From the NCBI GenBank assembly GCA_025055015.1, contig JANWYQ010000073.1, positions 1-36,473 of the forward strand: a stretch of 36,473 nt of DNA. The letters are read 5' to 3'. Shown here piece by piece: positions 25,582 to 33,882 of this stretch. The stretch's first letter is position 1. Each line of letters begins with the position of its first letter. This DNA is from Caldilineales bacterium. Lineage in GTDB: Bacteria > Chloroflexota > Anaerolineae > JAAEKA01. The notes under the pieces were generated by a model. It was not told where the DNA came from. It saw only the letters and a program-made list of their open reading frames with translations, and ran no database searches. Both the position numbers and the translations under genes were made by a program.

Positions 25582-26697
25582 TCACCGGCGGCGATACGCC
25601 GGCGTGTAGAAGGGCCGCTTGACCACCACGGCCCGCTTGGGCTGGTCGCGGATGACGATGTCAATGGGGGAGCCGATGGCCGAGTGGGCCACGGGAACGT
25701 AGGCCAGGCCGACGAAGCGGCCGCTGGTGGGCGCCTTCATGCCGGTGGTCACCTTTCCCACCACCCGGCCGTCCACCGCCACCGGGTAGTCCCCGCGCGG
25801 CACGCCCTTGTCCACCATCTCGAAGCCCACCAGCACCTGCTTGGGTCCCTCCAGCTTGACCTTGAGCAGGGCGTCGCGGCCGACGAAGTCGCCCTTGGCG
25901 AAGCTGACCGCCCAGCCCAGTCGGGCGCTGATGGGGTCTACCTCGGCGTGGATCTCGTGGCCGTACAGGGGCAGGCAGGGCTCGAAGCGCAGGGAGTCGC
26001 GCGCGGCCAGGCCGCAGGGCAGCAGGCCGTCCGCCCGGCCCGCCTCCAGCAGCGCCCGCCACATGGTCACGGCCTCGCCCGCCGGGAAGAAGAGCTCGTA
26101 GCCGTACTCCCCGGTGTAGCCGGTGGCGCCGATCAGAGTGGGGATGCCGGCCACCTCGGCCTCGGCGCAGGTGTGGAAGGGAACGGTGTTCAGGTCCAGG
26201 GGGGTAAGGCGCTGCAGCACGGCCTGAGCCAGGGGGCCCTGCAGGGCCAGCATGTAGGTCTCGTCGGAGAGGTCTCGAATCTCGACGTCGAAGCCAACCG
26301 CGTGGGCCTGCATCCAGGCCACGTCCTTGTGCCGGTTGGCTGCGTTCACGATGACCCACCAGCGCTGATCGCCCAGGCGATAGACGAAGATGTCGTCCAC
26401 CACGCCGCCGTCGGCGTAGCACATCAGGCTGTAGCGGGCCCCCCGCACCGGCAGGTCGGAGAGGTCGGACACCTGCAGCCGCTGGAGGAAGGGCAGGGCG
26501 TCGGGCCCGGCCACCTCCACCTGGCCCATGTGGTCAATGTCGAAGAGCCCGGCTTGGGTGCGCACGGCGTTGTGCTCCACCGTAGGGCCCGTGCCGTCGT
26601 ACTGCACCGGCAGCTCCCAACCGGCGAAGGGCACCATGCGGCCGCCCAGCCGTCGGTGCTCGTCGTAGAGGGCGGTGCGTTTCAAGGTCTCGGCCAT
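25582..26697 (-). CDS. gcvT: Glycine cleavage system T protein (aminomethyltransferase)
   Basis: 371 residues. The N-terminus [29 protein letters not shown] and the block [23 protein letters not shown] are those of Gcv[16 protein letters not shown] and the C-terminal barrel ([32 protein letters not shown]) are also present. It transfers the one-carbon unit to tetrahydrofolate and releases ammonia. ATG 26697 has AGGAG upstream at good spacing. It is the first gene of gcvT-gcvH-gcvPA-gcvPB. I see no glycine riboswitch upstream. Confidence 0.96.
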   Translation of the reverse strand: MAETLKRTALYDEHRRLGGRMVPFAGWELPVQYDGTGPTVEHNAVRTQAGLFDIDHMGQVEVAGPDALPFLQRLQVSDLSDLPVRGARYSLMCYADGGVVDDIFVYRLGDQRWWVIVNAANRHKDVAWMQAHAVGFDVEIRDLSDETYMLALQGPLAQAVLQRLTPLDLNTVPFHTCAEAEVAGIPTLIGATGYTGEYGYELFFPAGEAVTMWRALLEAGRADGLLPCGLAARDSLRFEPCLPLYGHEIHAEVDPISARLGWAVSFAKGDFVGRDALLKVKLEGPKQVLVGFEMVDKGVPRGDYPVAVDGRVVGKVTTGMKAPTSGRFVGLAYVPVAHSAIGSPIDIVIRDQPKRAVVVKRPFYTPAYRRR

Positions 26698-26878
26698 GGG
26701 AAAAGCTCCTGCAAGCTACGCGGCGGAGCCGCAGTCAGCCGGCGGGCCGCTTCCTGGCGCTCATCGGTGAGCGGTGGGCGTCGTCGCCGCGCTGAGTTGC
26801 CGCCACAGAGGAGGGGATACGCCTACAAGGTAGCACGAAGCCGGGGATGTGGCTATGATCTAGCGCACAAATTCCGGC
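26698..26878. other. Gap upstream of gcvT
   Basis: About 180 bases between gcvT and the upstream small gene. Apart from the gcvT ribosome site I see no confident promoter, no glycine riboswitch consensus and no terminator. A small inverted repeat (CTAC-CTT-GTAG on the minus strand, near 26823-26833) is the only visible structure. Transcription from the ffh promoter may reach gcvT. Confidence 0.5.
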
Positions 26879-27292
26879 CTAGCGGCTGCGGCGGTCGGTC
26901 ACCTGGTCGGTGATCTCGACGGACAAGACGCCAACCTCGCGCGTGGCCAGGTGCAGCAGGCAGCGGTGCTCGCCGGGGGCCAGCCAAAGGCCGTCCATCT
27001 GGACGCGCAAGGTAGTCTCCAGATCGAAGCGCACGGCGCGGCTCAGGTCAATGGAAGCGGCGGCGCGCACCAGGGGCTCCGGCTGGCGGCCCGGCTTGAG
27101 GGAACGGCGCTCGAAGCGCGCGGTGAGCCGCTCGCTGCCGTACTCGGCGCCGTCCACCTCCAGCGGGCCGACGCCGATCAGGGTGCACGGCGCCAGGTGG
27201 TTCACCAGCGCCAGCTCCACGCCGTGGTCGGTGTTGCTCAGGCTGCCTTTGACGTAAAGACGTCGCAGGGCGGCCGGGGGAATGGAGGGCAT
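26879..27292 (-). CDS. Small protein of unknown function downstream of ffh
   Basis: 137 residues, not recognised. It is predicted to be mainly beta, with a leading motif LRRLYVKGSLSNTDHGVELALVNHLAP and a second half RAVRFDLETTLRVQMDGLWLAPGEHRCLLHLATREVGVLSVEITDQV. There is no signal peptide, membrane helix or metal motif. ATG 27292 lies eight bases after the ffh stop with AAGG upstream, so it is probably co-transcribed with ffh; a longer frame that starts inside ffh is rejected. The pattern looks like a conserved domain, not a random frame, but no function is claimed. Confidence 0.65.
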   Translation of the reverse strand: MPSIPPAALRRLYVKGSLSNTDHGVELALVNHLAPCTLIGVGPLEVDGAEYGSERLTARFERRSLKPGRQPEPLVRAAASIDLSRAVRFDLETTLRVQMDGLWLAPGEHRCLLHLATREVGVLSVEITDQVTDRRSR

Positions 27293-27299
27293 CGTTGCC

Positions 27300-28646
27300 T
27301 TAGCCGAGCGGCAGCCCAGGGAACCCCGGGAACCGGCCACCTCGCCGGCCCTTGCCCTGAGCCGCAAGCTGCTTCATCAGCCGTTGCGCCTGCTTGAACT
27401 GGGACAACAGCTCGTTGACGTCCTGCACCGTGGTGCCGGAGCCGCGCGCGATGCGGCGCTTGCGGCTGGCGTTGATGATCTCGGGCCGTCGCCGTTCCTC
27501 GCGCGTCATGGAGCTGATGATCGCCTCGATCTGCTTCATCTGCTTGTCGGTGACCTCGGGCGCGATCTCCTTGGTCAGCCGACCCATGCCGGGGATCATG
27601 TCCAACAGCTGGCTGAGAGGCCCCATCTTGCGCATCTGCTGCATCTGGCCCAGGAAGTCCTCCAGGTCGAACTCGCCCTTCATCAGGCGCTGGGCGGCCG
27701 AGCGCGTCTTCTCCTCGTCCATGGTGGCCTGGGCCTTCTCGATCAGCGACAAGACGTCGCCCATGCCCAAGATGCGGCCGGCCATGCGGTCGGGGTGAAA
27801 GACCTCCAGCGCGTCCACCTTCTCCCCGACGCCCACGAACTTGATGGGCACGTTGGTGACCTCGCGCATGGAGATGGCCGCGCCGCCGCGCGCGTCGCCG
27901 TCCATCTTGGTCAGGATCAGGCCGGTGAGACCGACGCGCTCGTGGAAGGTCTTGGCCACGTTCACCGCCTGCTGGCCGGTCATGGCGTCGGCCACCAGCA
28001 GGACCTCCTGGGGCTTGGTGAGCTGCTTGATCTGCTCCAGCTCGCGCATCATGTCCTCGTTGATCTGCAGCCGGCCGGCGGTGTCCATGATGACCACGGT
28101 GTAGGCCGACTCGCGGGCGCGGCGCACCGCGTTGGCGCAGATCTGGGGCGGGGGCACCTTGTCCCCTTCGCTGTGCACCGGGATGTCGAGCTGCTTGCCC
28201 AGGACCTCCAGCTGGTGGATGGCTGCGGGGCGGTAGGTGTCGGCGGCCACCAACAGGGGGCGCTGGCCGCTCTTGCGCAGGTGGAGGGCCAACTTGGCCG
28301 CAGTGGTGGTCTTGCCGGAGCCCTGCAGGCCCACCAGCATGACGACGTGGGGCGTGGGGCCGGAGAGGTCGAGCTTGGCCGGCTGGCCCAGGGTGGCGAT
28401 GAGCTCCTCGTGGACGATCTTGACCACCTGTTGGGCGGGCGTCAGGCTCTTCATCACCTCGGCGCCCACCGCGCGCTCCTTGACGCGCGCCACCAGGTCC
28501 TTGACCACCTTGTAGTTGACGTCGGCCTCCAACAAGGCCAGGCGCACCTCGCGCATGGCCGCGTCCACGTCGGCCTCGGTGAGCTTGCCGCGGCGGGAAA
28601 GGTTGTCGAAGACGGTCTGCAGCTTCTCGGTTAGCGTTTCAAACAT
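27300..28646 (-). CDS. ffh: Signal recognition particle protein Ffh
   Basis: 448 residues. The N domain (about 1-90) is followed by the GTPase domain with P-loop GLQGSGKTTTAAKLA (106-120), DTAGRLQ and TKMDGDARGGAA. The methionine-rich M domain (about 320-430) has FLGQMQQMRKMGPLSQLLDMIPGM and SMTREERRRPEIINASRKRRIARGSGT, which bind signal peptides and 4.5S RNA. It targets nascent membrane and secreted proteins with FtsY. A clear promoter lies upstream; the ribosome site is weak. The C-terminal tail is basic and Gly-rich. Confidence 0.97.
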   Translation of the reverse strand: MFETLTEKLQTVFDNLSRRGKLTEADVDAAMREVRLALLEADVNYKVVKDLVARVKERAVGAEVMKSLTPAQQVVKIVHEELIATLGQPAKLDLSGPTPHVVMLVGLQGSGKTTTAAKLALHLRKSGQRPLLVAADTYRPAAIHQLEVLGKQLDIPVHSEGDKVPPPQICANAVRRARESAYTVVIMDTAGRLQINEDMMRELEQIKQLTKPQEVLLVADAMTGQQAVNVAKTFHERVGLTGLILTKMDGDARGGAAISMREVTNVPIKFVGVGEKVDALEVFHPDRMAGRILGMGDVLSLIEKAQATMDEEKTRSAAQRLMKGEFDLEDFLGQMQQMRKMGPLSQLLDMIPGMGRLTKEIAPEVTDKQMKQIEAIISSMTREERRRPEIINASRKRRIARGSGTTVQDVNELLSQFKQAQRLMKQLAAQGKGRRGGRFPGFPGLPLG

Positions 28647-28687
28647 GACGGCGACCTGGGGGAGAAATGTGCGTTTGTGCCGCGGTC

Positions 28688-28716
28688 ATTCTACGTTGGC
28701 GCCAGGGATTCGTCAA
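28688..28716 (-). promoter_or_regulatory. ffh promoter
   Basis: On the minus strand TTGACG (28716-28711), 17 bases, TAGAAT (28693-28688). The predicted start is near 28681, 35 bases before the ffh ATG. Confidence 0.75.
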
Positions 28717-28817
28717 GAAAGGCCCTCTGTGGGCGGAGTCGGCGCAGCTTCTTCGGGAGAGGGCAGCAGCGGCAAGGCCAGGGGCCGGCCGCGGCTCGTT
28801 TTCCGGCGCCCGCCAGT

Positions 28818-28846
28818 TTGTCTTCAGGCCCAGAGTGTGTTAACCT
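28818..28846 (+). promoter_or_regulatory. Possible promoter of the CBM48 gene
   Basis: TTGTCT (28818-28823), 17 bases, TAACCT (28841-28846). Weaker than the others but correctly spaced, about 44 bases before the ATG. Confidence 0.4.
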
Positions 28847-28889
28847 TGCTCCGCCTCCAGCCGACGCTCCCCAGAATCGCCCGTGCCCT

Positions 28890-29189
28890 ATGCTCAGAAA
28901 AGAAGCAAGCTCCAAGCCGAACAAGGTGTTGGTGACCTTTGAGTTTCCCGCTGCGCCCTGGGTAAAACAGGTTCACCTGGTGGGCGACTTCAACGAGTGG
29001 GACCAGCAGGCCACGCCGATGGTGCACCGGCCGCGCGAGAAGGTGTGGCAGGTGCGCCTCGAGCTGGACAAAGGCGCGCGCTACGAGTTCCGCTACCTCG
29101 TGAACGGCTCTGAGTGGCTCAACGACTGGCACGCGGACGAGTACGTGCCCAACATCCACGGCAGCGACAACTCGGTGGTGAGGACGTAA
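28890..29189 (+). CDS. Stand-alone CBM48 (glycogen-binding) domain protein
   Basis: 99 residues, a single carbohydrate-binding module family 48 / AMPK glycogen-binding domain. The signature VHLVGDFNEWDQQATPM is followed by VWQVRLELDKGARYEFRYLVNGSEWLNDWHAD. Such domains usually form part of glycogen branching or debranching enzymes, or of AMPK beta subunits. Here no catalytic domain is attached and no glycogen gene is adjacent. There is no ribosome site before the ATG; an upstream extension has no better start. It lies divergent from ffh and convergent with the PlsC-type gene. A role in binding alpha-glucan is inferred from the family. Confidence 0.82.
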   Translation: MLRKEASSKPNKVLVTFEFPAAPWVKQVHLVGDFNEWDQQATPMVHRPREKVWQVRLELDKGARYEFRYLVNGSEWLNDWHADEYVPNIHGSDNSVVRT

Positions 29190-29205
29190 GGCAGGGGGAG
29201 GTTGG

Positions 29206-29248
29206 AGCCGGGCCGACAGGAAGCAGCCGACCGCTGCCCGGCCCGGCT
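29206..29248. repeat. Inverted repeat between convergent genes
   Basis: AGCCGGGCC and GGCCCGGCT, 9 bp arms with a 25-base loop, in the gap between the CBM48 gene and the acyltransferase gene. There is no T-tract, so it is at best a weak bidirectional terminator. Confidence 0.3.
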
Positions 29249-29265
29249 GCGCACGCGCCGCGGGC

Positions 29266-30030
29266 CTACGCCTTGCCCCCGCGCAGCTCTCGCAGTGCTT
29301 CCCCCACGATCTCCCTGGCCTGCTGGGCCAAGCGCTGTGGGTCGTCGTCCGGCCTCGGCCGGATGACCTGGAGAGGCACCAGCCAGACGCGCGAGGGGTC
29401 CCGCAGCACGATGCGCCTGATGCTCTGCGGCAGGGTCTCCCGATGGCTCTGCCAGGTCATGGACTCCGTGTCCTCGTAGTGGATGGCGCACAGCAGGTAG
29501 GGCGCGCCGGTCTCGACGGCGATCTCGAACACGCCGTAGCGGAAGGGGAGGAGGGTGTCCTCGGGGTTGCGCCGCCCTTCGGGGAAGATGACGAGGGGCG
29601 GGTAAAGCGCCTCGCGCAGGCTGCGGACGACCTGCTGGCGTACCTCGGCCCGGTTGGCCTTGTCGCTGCGGTCCACGAAGACGGTGCCCGTGGCCTTGGC
29701 GATCTGGCCGACAAAGGGCCACCGCCGCACCTCGGCCTTGGAGACGTAGCGCATGGGCACCAGGTAGCTCATCACCAGCACGTCGAAAAAGGAGACGTGG
29801 TTGGCCAAAATCAAGCCCCGGTGGCGCACGATGGCCTGGGGATCGGTGCAGACGAAGCGCAGCCCCAGGGCCGGCATGACGATGCGCACCCCCCAGGCGA
29901 AGAACCAGGAGGCCAGCCGCACCCCACGCCAGCGGATCGGCAGAGGCGATAGAACCACCACCAACAGCGTGGCCAACACCAGGGTGGGCACGCCGTAGAG
30001 GACACGGACAACGGCTCGCAGGTAGGCCAC
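29266..30030 (-). CDS. plsC: 1-acyl-sn-glycerol-3-phosphate acyltransferase family protein
   Basis: 254 residues from a GTG at 30030. It has an N-terminal hydrophobic segment (about 8-30) that anchors it to the inner face of the membrane. The acyltransferase motifs are HVSFFD (HX4D, H78 and D83), FVDRSDKANR and FPEGRR (149-154). It probably puts the second acyl chain on lysophosphatidate during phospholipid synthesis; related enzymes use other acceptors. It starts nine bases after the alpha/beta hydrolase stop, without a clear ribosome site, so translation is probably coupled. The start is the least certain part; no ATG is available near the N-terminus. Confidence 0.85.
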   Translation of the reverse strand: MAYLRAVVRVLYGVPTLVLATLLVVVLSPLPIRWRGVRLASWFFAWGVRIVMPALGLRFVCTDPQAIVRHRGLILANHVSFFDVLVMSYLVPMRYVSKAEVRRWPFVGQIAKATGTVFVDRSDKANRAEVRQQVVRSLREALYPPLVIFPEGRRNPEDTLLPFRYGVFEIAVETGAPYLLCAIHYEDTESMTWQSHRETLPQSIRRIVLRDPSRVWLVPLQVIRPRPDDDPQRLAQQAREIVGEALRELRGGKA

Positions 30031-30038
30031 AGCGCAGT

Positions 30039-30542
30039 TCAGCGGGAGGGCTCCGCAGCGCCCTCGACCAGGGCCGACCAGTCCAGCGTCTGGACGAAGG
30101 CGTTCAGGTCGTGGGTGGCATCCACCACGTGGAAGGCAAGGTTGGGGAAGAGCTGTTCGGCTACGTCCTGGGTGCGGTCTAGCGGCACCACGTCGTCCAT
30201 GCGGCCGTGGTAGATGGTCACCGGCCCAGGGTAGGGGGGCAGCGGGTGTTGGTCTAGGTCCAGGAAGGCCAGGGCCGGCGCCAGCAGGATGAGGCGGTCC
30301 ACCTGTTGCGGGTGTCGGCAGGCGAAGACGGCCGCCATCAGCCCGCCCAGGCTGGAGCCGACGATGGTCCAGCCGGCGGTGTCGCCGATGACCTGCTCCA
30401 GCTGGGCCATGCGCTGCCAAAAGTCGCCGGCGAAGTCGGGGATGACCATGCCGGGGAAGTGCTGGCGCAGCAGGGTGGCCTTGAAGCCGCGGCTGCTGCC
30501 CTGTAGGCCATGGATGAAGAGGAGGCGGGAGGGGTCGGCCAT
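30039..30542 (-). CDS. Small alpha/beta hydrolase (YqiA-like esterase)
   Basis: 167 residues. The oxyanion-hole motif FIHGLQGS (9-16), nucleophile S64 in VGSSLGGLMA, the acid in GRMDDVVP (D116/D117) and H144 in ATHDLNAF form a full catalytic triad. No cap domain is present. Its size and layout fit YqiA/RBBP9-like esterases; the substrate is unknown. ATG 30542 has AAAGGA upstream and a TTGACG/TATAAT promoter close by. It leads a two-gene operon with the PlsC-type acyltransferase, which hints at a lipid or acyl-ester role. Confidence 0.82.
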   Translation of the reverse strand: MADPSRLLFIHGLQGSSRGFKATLLRQHFPGMVIPDFAGDFWQRMAQLEQVIGDTAGWTIVGSSLGGLMAAVFACRHPQQVDRLILLAPALAFLDLDQHPLPPYPGPVTIYHGRMDDVVPLDRTQDVAEQLFPNLAFHVVDATHDLNAFVQTLDWSALVEGAAEPSR

Positions 30543-30577
30543 GCTAGGTCCTTTCCGGGAGAGGTGGAAGCAGGCCG

Positions 30578-30606
30578 ATTATAGCTGAGGGAGAGAAGAG
30601 CGTCAA
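30578..30606 (-). promoter_or_regulatory. Promoter of the hydrolase-acyltransferase operon
   Basis: On the minus strand TTGACG (30606-30601), 17 bases, TATAAT (30583-30578). The predicted start is near 30571, about 29 bases before the ATG. Confidence 0.85.
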
Positions 30607-30690
30607 TTGCCGGCAGGCGGCCGACCGCCGTTGTGGCGGCTGGGAGACGTTCGCTCGCAATGCAATCCCTCAGCTCCCACCCCGCCCACA

Positions 30691-30728
30691 AAAACGCCGA
30701 GGGCCCTGGGTGTTCAGGGCCCTCGGCG
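30691..30728 (-). terminator. Terminator downstream of the thiolase gene
   Basis: A perfect 14 bp inverted repeat (CGCCGAGGGCCCTG / CAGGGCCCTCGGCG) with a six-base loop. On the minus strand it is followed by TTTTTG. It lies about 60 bases after the thiolase stop. Confidence 0.92.
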
Positions 30729-30789
30729 TCTCTTGACCCGCTGTCGCCGCGGCCGTCGTCTGGCAGCCCCGGCGGAGGGCTGCGGCGCG

Positions 30790-31986
30790 CTACTCCACCA
30801 GCTCGAAGATCCCCGCCGAGCCCATGCCGCCGCCGATGCACATGGACGCGCTGCCGAACTGCACCTTTCGGCGATGCATCTCCTTGATCAGCGTGAGGGC
30901 TAGGCGGGCCCCCGTGGCTCCCAGGGGATGGCCGATGGCGATGGCGCCGCCGTTGACGTTCAACAGCTCAGGGTCGAAGTCCAGCTCCTTGACACAGGCC
31001 ACGCACTGGGCAGCGAAGGCCTCGTTGATCTCCCACAGGCCGATGTCCTTCACCGTCAGCCCGGCCCGCTCCAGGGCGATGCGGTTGGCCGGCACGGGGC
31101 CGATGCCCATGGTCTCCGGCTGGACGCCGGCGATGCCCCAGGACACCAGCCGCGCCCACGGCTTCAGGCCCAGCTCCTGGGCGCGGCGGGCCGACGCAAT
31201 CACCAGCGCTGCTGCGCCGTCCACGATGCCGCTGGCGTTGCCCGCCGTGACCGTGCCGCCCGTGGGGATGAAGCGCGCCGGGAGCTTGGCCAGGCCCTCC
31301 AGGGTGGTGTCGGGGCGCAGGTGCTCGTCCTGAGCCACGGTGGCCGGCTTGCCGCGGCTGTCCTTGCCCTGCACCGGCACCACCTCCTCGGCCAGCCGGC
31401 CCTCGGCCCAGGCGGCGGCGGCCCGCTTTTGGCTTTTGAAGGCCAGCAGGTCCTGCTCCTCGCGGGTGATGCCGTACTGCTTGGCCACGTTCTCGGCGGT
31501 GATGGCCATGGGCATGTTGCAGAAGCTGTCGGTCAGCCCCTGCCAAAGCGCGTCCTCGAACACGATGTTCTCGCCCAGGCCGGCGCCCCAGCGCGCGCTG
31601 CGGTTGACGAAGGGCGCCATGCTCATGTTCTCGGTGCCGCCGGCCAGCACGATCTGCGCCTCGCCCGCCTTGATCATGCGCGCCGCCTCGATGATGGCCT
31701 CCATGCCGGAGCCGCACAGGCGGTTCAGGGTCAGGCCGGGCACCGTGATGGGCAGGCCGGCGTACAGCCCCACGTGGCGCGCCAGGTAGGCCGCGTCGCG
31801 GCTAGATTGGATCACGTTGCCGAACACCACATGGTCCACCTGCTCCGGCCGGACGTTGGCGGCGGCCAGGGCGGCCTTAGCGGCCGCTGCGCCCAGCTCG
31901 GTGGCGCTCACGTCCTTGAAGGACCCGCCGAACTTGCCGAAGGGGGTGCGAGCGCCCCCCAGAACGACGATATCGTTGGGGTTCAT
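30790..31986 (-). CDS. Acetyl-CoA C-acetyltransferase (thiolase)
   Basis: 398 residues. The nucleophile is C91 in LNRLCGSGMEAI. The second-site residues are H353 in GHPLGATGAR and C383 in CIGGGMGSAG. This is a complete type II thiolase of the AtoB/PhaA/ThlA type. It interconverts two acetyl-CoA with acetoacetyl-CoA and CoA; the longer-chain type cannot be fully excluded. The start has GAGG upstream and lies 39 bases after the ferredoxin reductase stop, so the two form an operon. It may serve acid oxidation, polyester or isoprenoid supply. Confidence 0.93.
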   Translation of the reverse strand: MNPNDIVVLGGARTPFGKFGGSFKDVSATELGAAAAKAALAAANVRPEQVDHVVFGNVIQSSRDAAYLARHVGLYAGLPITVPGLTLNRLCGSGMEAIIEAARMIKAGEAQIVLAGGTENMSMAPFVNRSARWGAGLGENIVFEDALWQGLTDSFCNMPMAITAENVAKQYGITREEQDLLAFKSQKRAAAAWAEGRLAEEVVPVQGKDSRGKPATVAQDEHLRPDTTLEGLAKLPARFIPTGGTVTAGNASGIVDGAAALVIASARRAQELGLKPWARLVSWGIAGVQPETMGIGPVPANRIALERAGLTVKDIGLWEINEAFAAQCVACVKELDFDPELLNVNGGAIAIGHPLGATGARLALTLIKEMHRRKVQFGSASMCIGGGMGSAGIFELVE

Positions 31987-32025
31987 GGCTGTTACCTCGC
32001 TGGAACCAGGGGCAGCGACGGTGGC

Positions 32026-33384
32026 TTAGGCCGGCTCAGGGATGGCGTGCAGGGCGGCCAGCATGGCCTCGTTGGAGTCGAACTTGAAGAACTCCAGCCC
32101 GCGGCGCGCAGCCTCCTGCTGCTCGATGGCCTCTAGCCGCTGCCAGTCGTCCTTGGTGATGACCGGCTTGCCGAGCTGCGCCAGCCGCTGGGCCACCCGG
32201 CGCAGCACCTCCTCCACGTTTTCCTGCGGCGGCAGGGTAGCTAGGTACTGCAACACCGCCTGGGCGCCCGTCTCGCCGTCCTTGCGGGCCACGCCCACCA
32301 GCCCCTCGCTGGCCTTGCGCGCCCAGCCGGCCACGAACACGCCCTCGATGGGCTGGCCGGCGGCCGGGTCGTAGGCCTCGTAGGAGATGCCGTCGACGGG
32401 GAAGCGGGGGTTGGGGCTCTTGACGAACTCGTTCCACTCCACCGGCAGGCCCACGCTCTCGTCCACCCGGTCGCCGATGCAGAAGATCACCGTGTCCACG
32501 TCCAGGACACGCGTGGTGCCCAGCCCCTTGGCCTTGGTGTCGCCGTTGGTGCGCACTAGGGTGGTGTCCTCCACCTCCAGGCCGCACACGTAGCCCTGGC
32601 TGTCCCCCAGGATGCGCTTGGGGGAGGCCAGGAACTGGAAGGCGAAGACGGTCTTGGAGATGGGCGGGATGCCCTTGTCGGCGGCGGACAGGATGTAGGC
32701 CTTGGCCGCGTCGGGGTCTTGGCCCACGCTGCGCATCACCGGCGCCACCCGCTCGATCTCGGCGTTCAGGAGCTGGCGGTCAATGTGGCAGACCACCGGC
32801 AGCATCTCCTTCTTGGAGAACTTCACCTCGGCCGGCCCGCGCCGCGCCACCGCCACCACGTAGTCCACCTTGACGTCGCGGATCAGCCAGTGGGCCAGGT
32901 CCATCATCACATTGCCCACGCCCACCAGGGCCACGCGGCGGCCGATGTAGTACTCGCGCTGGCTATAGGGAGGCAGCTTGTTGTAGTGGTAGACGATGTC
33001 CTTGGCGTGGTACACCCCCTTGAGGTCCTCGCCGGGGATCCCGAGCCACTTGGTGCCTTGCGCGCCTACCGTCACCATGATGGCGTGGAAGCCGAGCTGG
33101 CGCAGGTCGTCCAGGGTCAGGTCGCCGTTGCGGGCCACGGTGACGTTGCCGTAGTAGTCAATGTTGGGAGCGGCCAGGATTTGGCGAAACTGCTTGCGCA
33201 AGCCCTCCTTCATCTTATGCTTGTCGTGGTAGATGCCGTACTCGGCCAGGCCGCCGGGCTTGATGTCGCGGTTGAACACCACCACGTGCACGCCGGCGCG
33301 CGCAAGCTCGTTGGCCGCGTACAGGCCGGCCGGACCGGCGCCGACGACAGCCACGCAGTGCTGGGCTTGATTTGGGGCGGTCAT
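32026..33384 (-). CDS. FAD-dependent ferredoxin-NADP reductase, adrenodoxin-reductase type
   Basis: 452 residues. The FAD-binding Rossmann motif is VVGAGPAGLYAANELARAG (about 14-32), followed by KPGGLAEYGIYHDKHKMK. The NAD(P)-binding motif VALVGVGNVMMDLAHWL lies near 172, and the late FAD block GVFVAGWARKASEGLVGVARKDG near 350-372. This layout is that of FprA/adrenodoxin reductase and the glutamate-synthase small-subunit family. With no Fe-S motif and no partner subunit, a ferredoxin reductase is the better reading. AAGGAGG precedes the ATG. It leads an operon with thiolase. Confidence 0.85.
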   Translation of the reverse strand: MTAPNQAQHCVAVVGAGPAGLYAANELARAGVHVVVFNRDIKPGGLAEYGIYHDKHKMKEGLRKQFRQILAAPNIDYYGNVTVARNGDLTLDDLRQLGFHAIMVTVGAQGTKWLGIPGEDLKGVYHAKDIVYHYNKLPPYSQREYYIGRRVALVGVGNVMMDLAHWLIRDVKVDYVVAVARRGPAEVKFSKKEMLPVVCHIDRQLLNAEIERVAPVMRSVGQDPDAAKAYILSAADKGIPPISKTVFAFQFLASPKRILGDSQGYVCGLEVEDTTLVRTNGDTKAKGLGTTRVLDVDTVIFCIGDRVDESVGLPVEWNEFVKSPNPRFPVDGISYEAYDPAAGQPIEGVFVAGWARKASEGLVGVARKDGETGAQAVLQYLATLPPQENVEEVLRRVAQRLAQLGKPVITKDDWQRLEAIEQQEAARRGLEFFKFDSNEAMLAALHAIPEPA

Positions 33385-33488
33385 CGCACCCTCCTTCAGT
33401 TGTGAGAGGTTGGAGAACCGGGAGAGGACCAGACGCTAGGAGCGCTCTACCGGCGGAAGTTTGCGAAAAGAAGAACGATTTCGCTGTG

Positions 33489-33517
33489 ATTATAGCTGCA
33501 GAGGGGAGATCGGACAA
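33489..33517 (-). promoter_or_regulatory. Promoter of the reductase-thiolase operon
   Basis: On the minus strand TTGTCC (33517-33512), 17 bases, TATAAT (33494-33489). The leader to the reductase ATG is about 98 bases with no obvious structure. Confidence 0.75.
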
Positions 33518-33563
33518 GTTCGGATTGGAACAAGAGCGGTGTCAGCAGAGAGCAAGCGCCGTC

Positions 33564-33815
33564 CTAGGCGCGCTGTACTATCTCCCCGATCTGGCGCGCG
33601 GTGGCCAGCACGGCCATGCCCACCTTGAGGTAGTCCATTGGGCCCAGCGCCTGGGCCTGGCGGAGCTGGTCGGGCGGCCGGTGGGCGTACATCCAGCCGA
33701 CGGCGGCGCCCAGCAACGCGCCGGCGGCTGCCCCCAGAAGAATGCCCCGCCAGGGGACTGGTGTTGCGCCGGATGGCGCGCGGTTGGACGGGGTTGGGGT
33801 GGGCGCTGTTTCCAT
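33564..33815 (-). CDS. Small single-TM protein with glycine-zipper helix
   Basis: 83 residues, not recognised as a named family. A Pro/Thr-rich N-terminus (about 1-22) precedes one hydrophobic helix rich in Gly and Ala (GILLGAAAGALLGAAVGWMYA, about 24-44), which is a glycine-zipper pattern. A short helical, cytoplasmic-looking tail follows (DYLKVGMAVLATARQIGEIV). YtxH-like proteins look similar. It lies 67 bases after the other small membrane protein gene and probably shares its transcript. The ribosome site is weak. Confidence 0.6.
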   Translation of the reverse strand: METAPTPTPSNRAPSGATPVPWRGILLGAAAGALLGAAVGWMYAHRPPDQLRQAQALGPMDYLKVGMAVLATARQIGEIVQRA

Positions 33816-33882
33816 AGGTCACTCGAATGGTCGGGGTCTCAGAGGGAGCGAAGGACGATGGACAGGTGGAACCTGACGGGCC

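Noticed and set aside
26698-26900. Glycine riboswitch upstream of gcvT
   Set aside because: The conserved blocks of the glycine aptamer are not present on the minus strand, and no terminator hairpin lies before gcvT.
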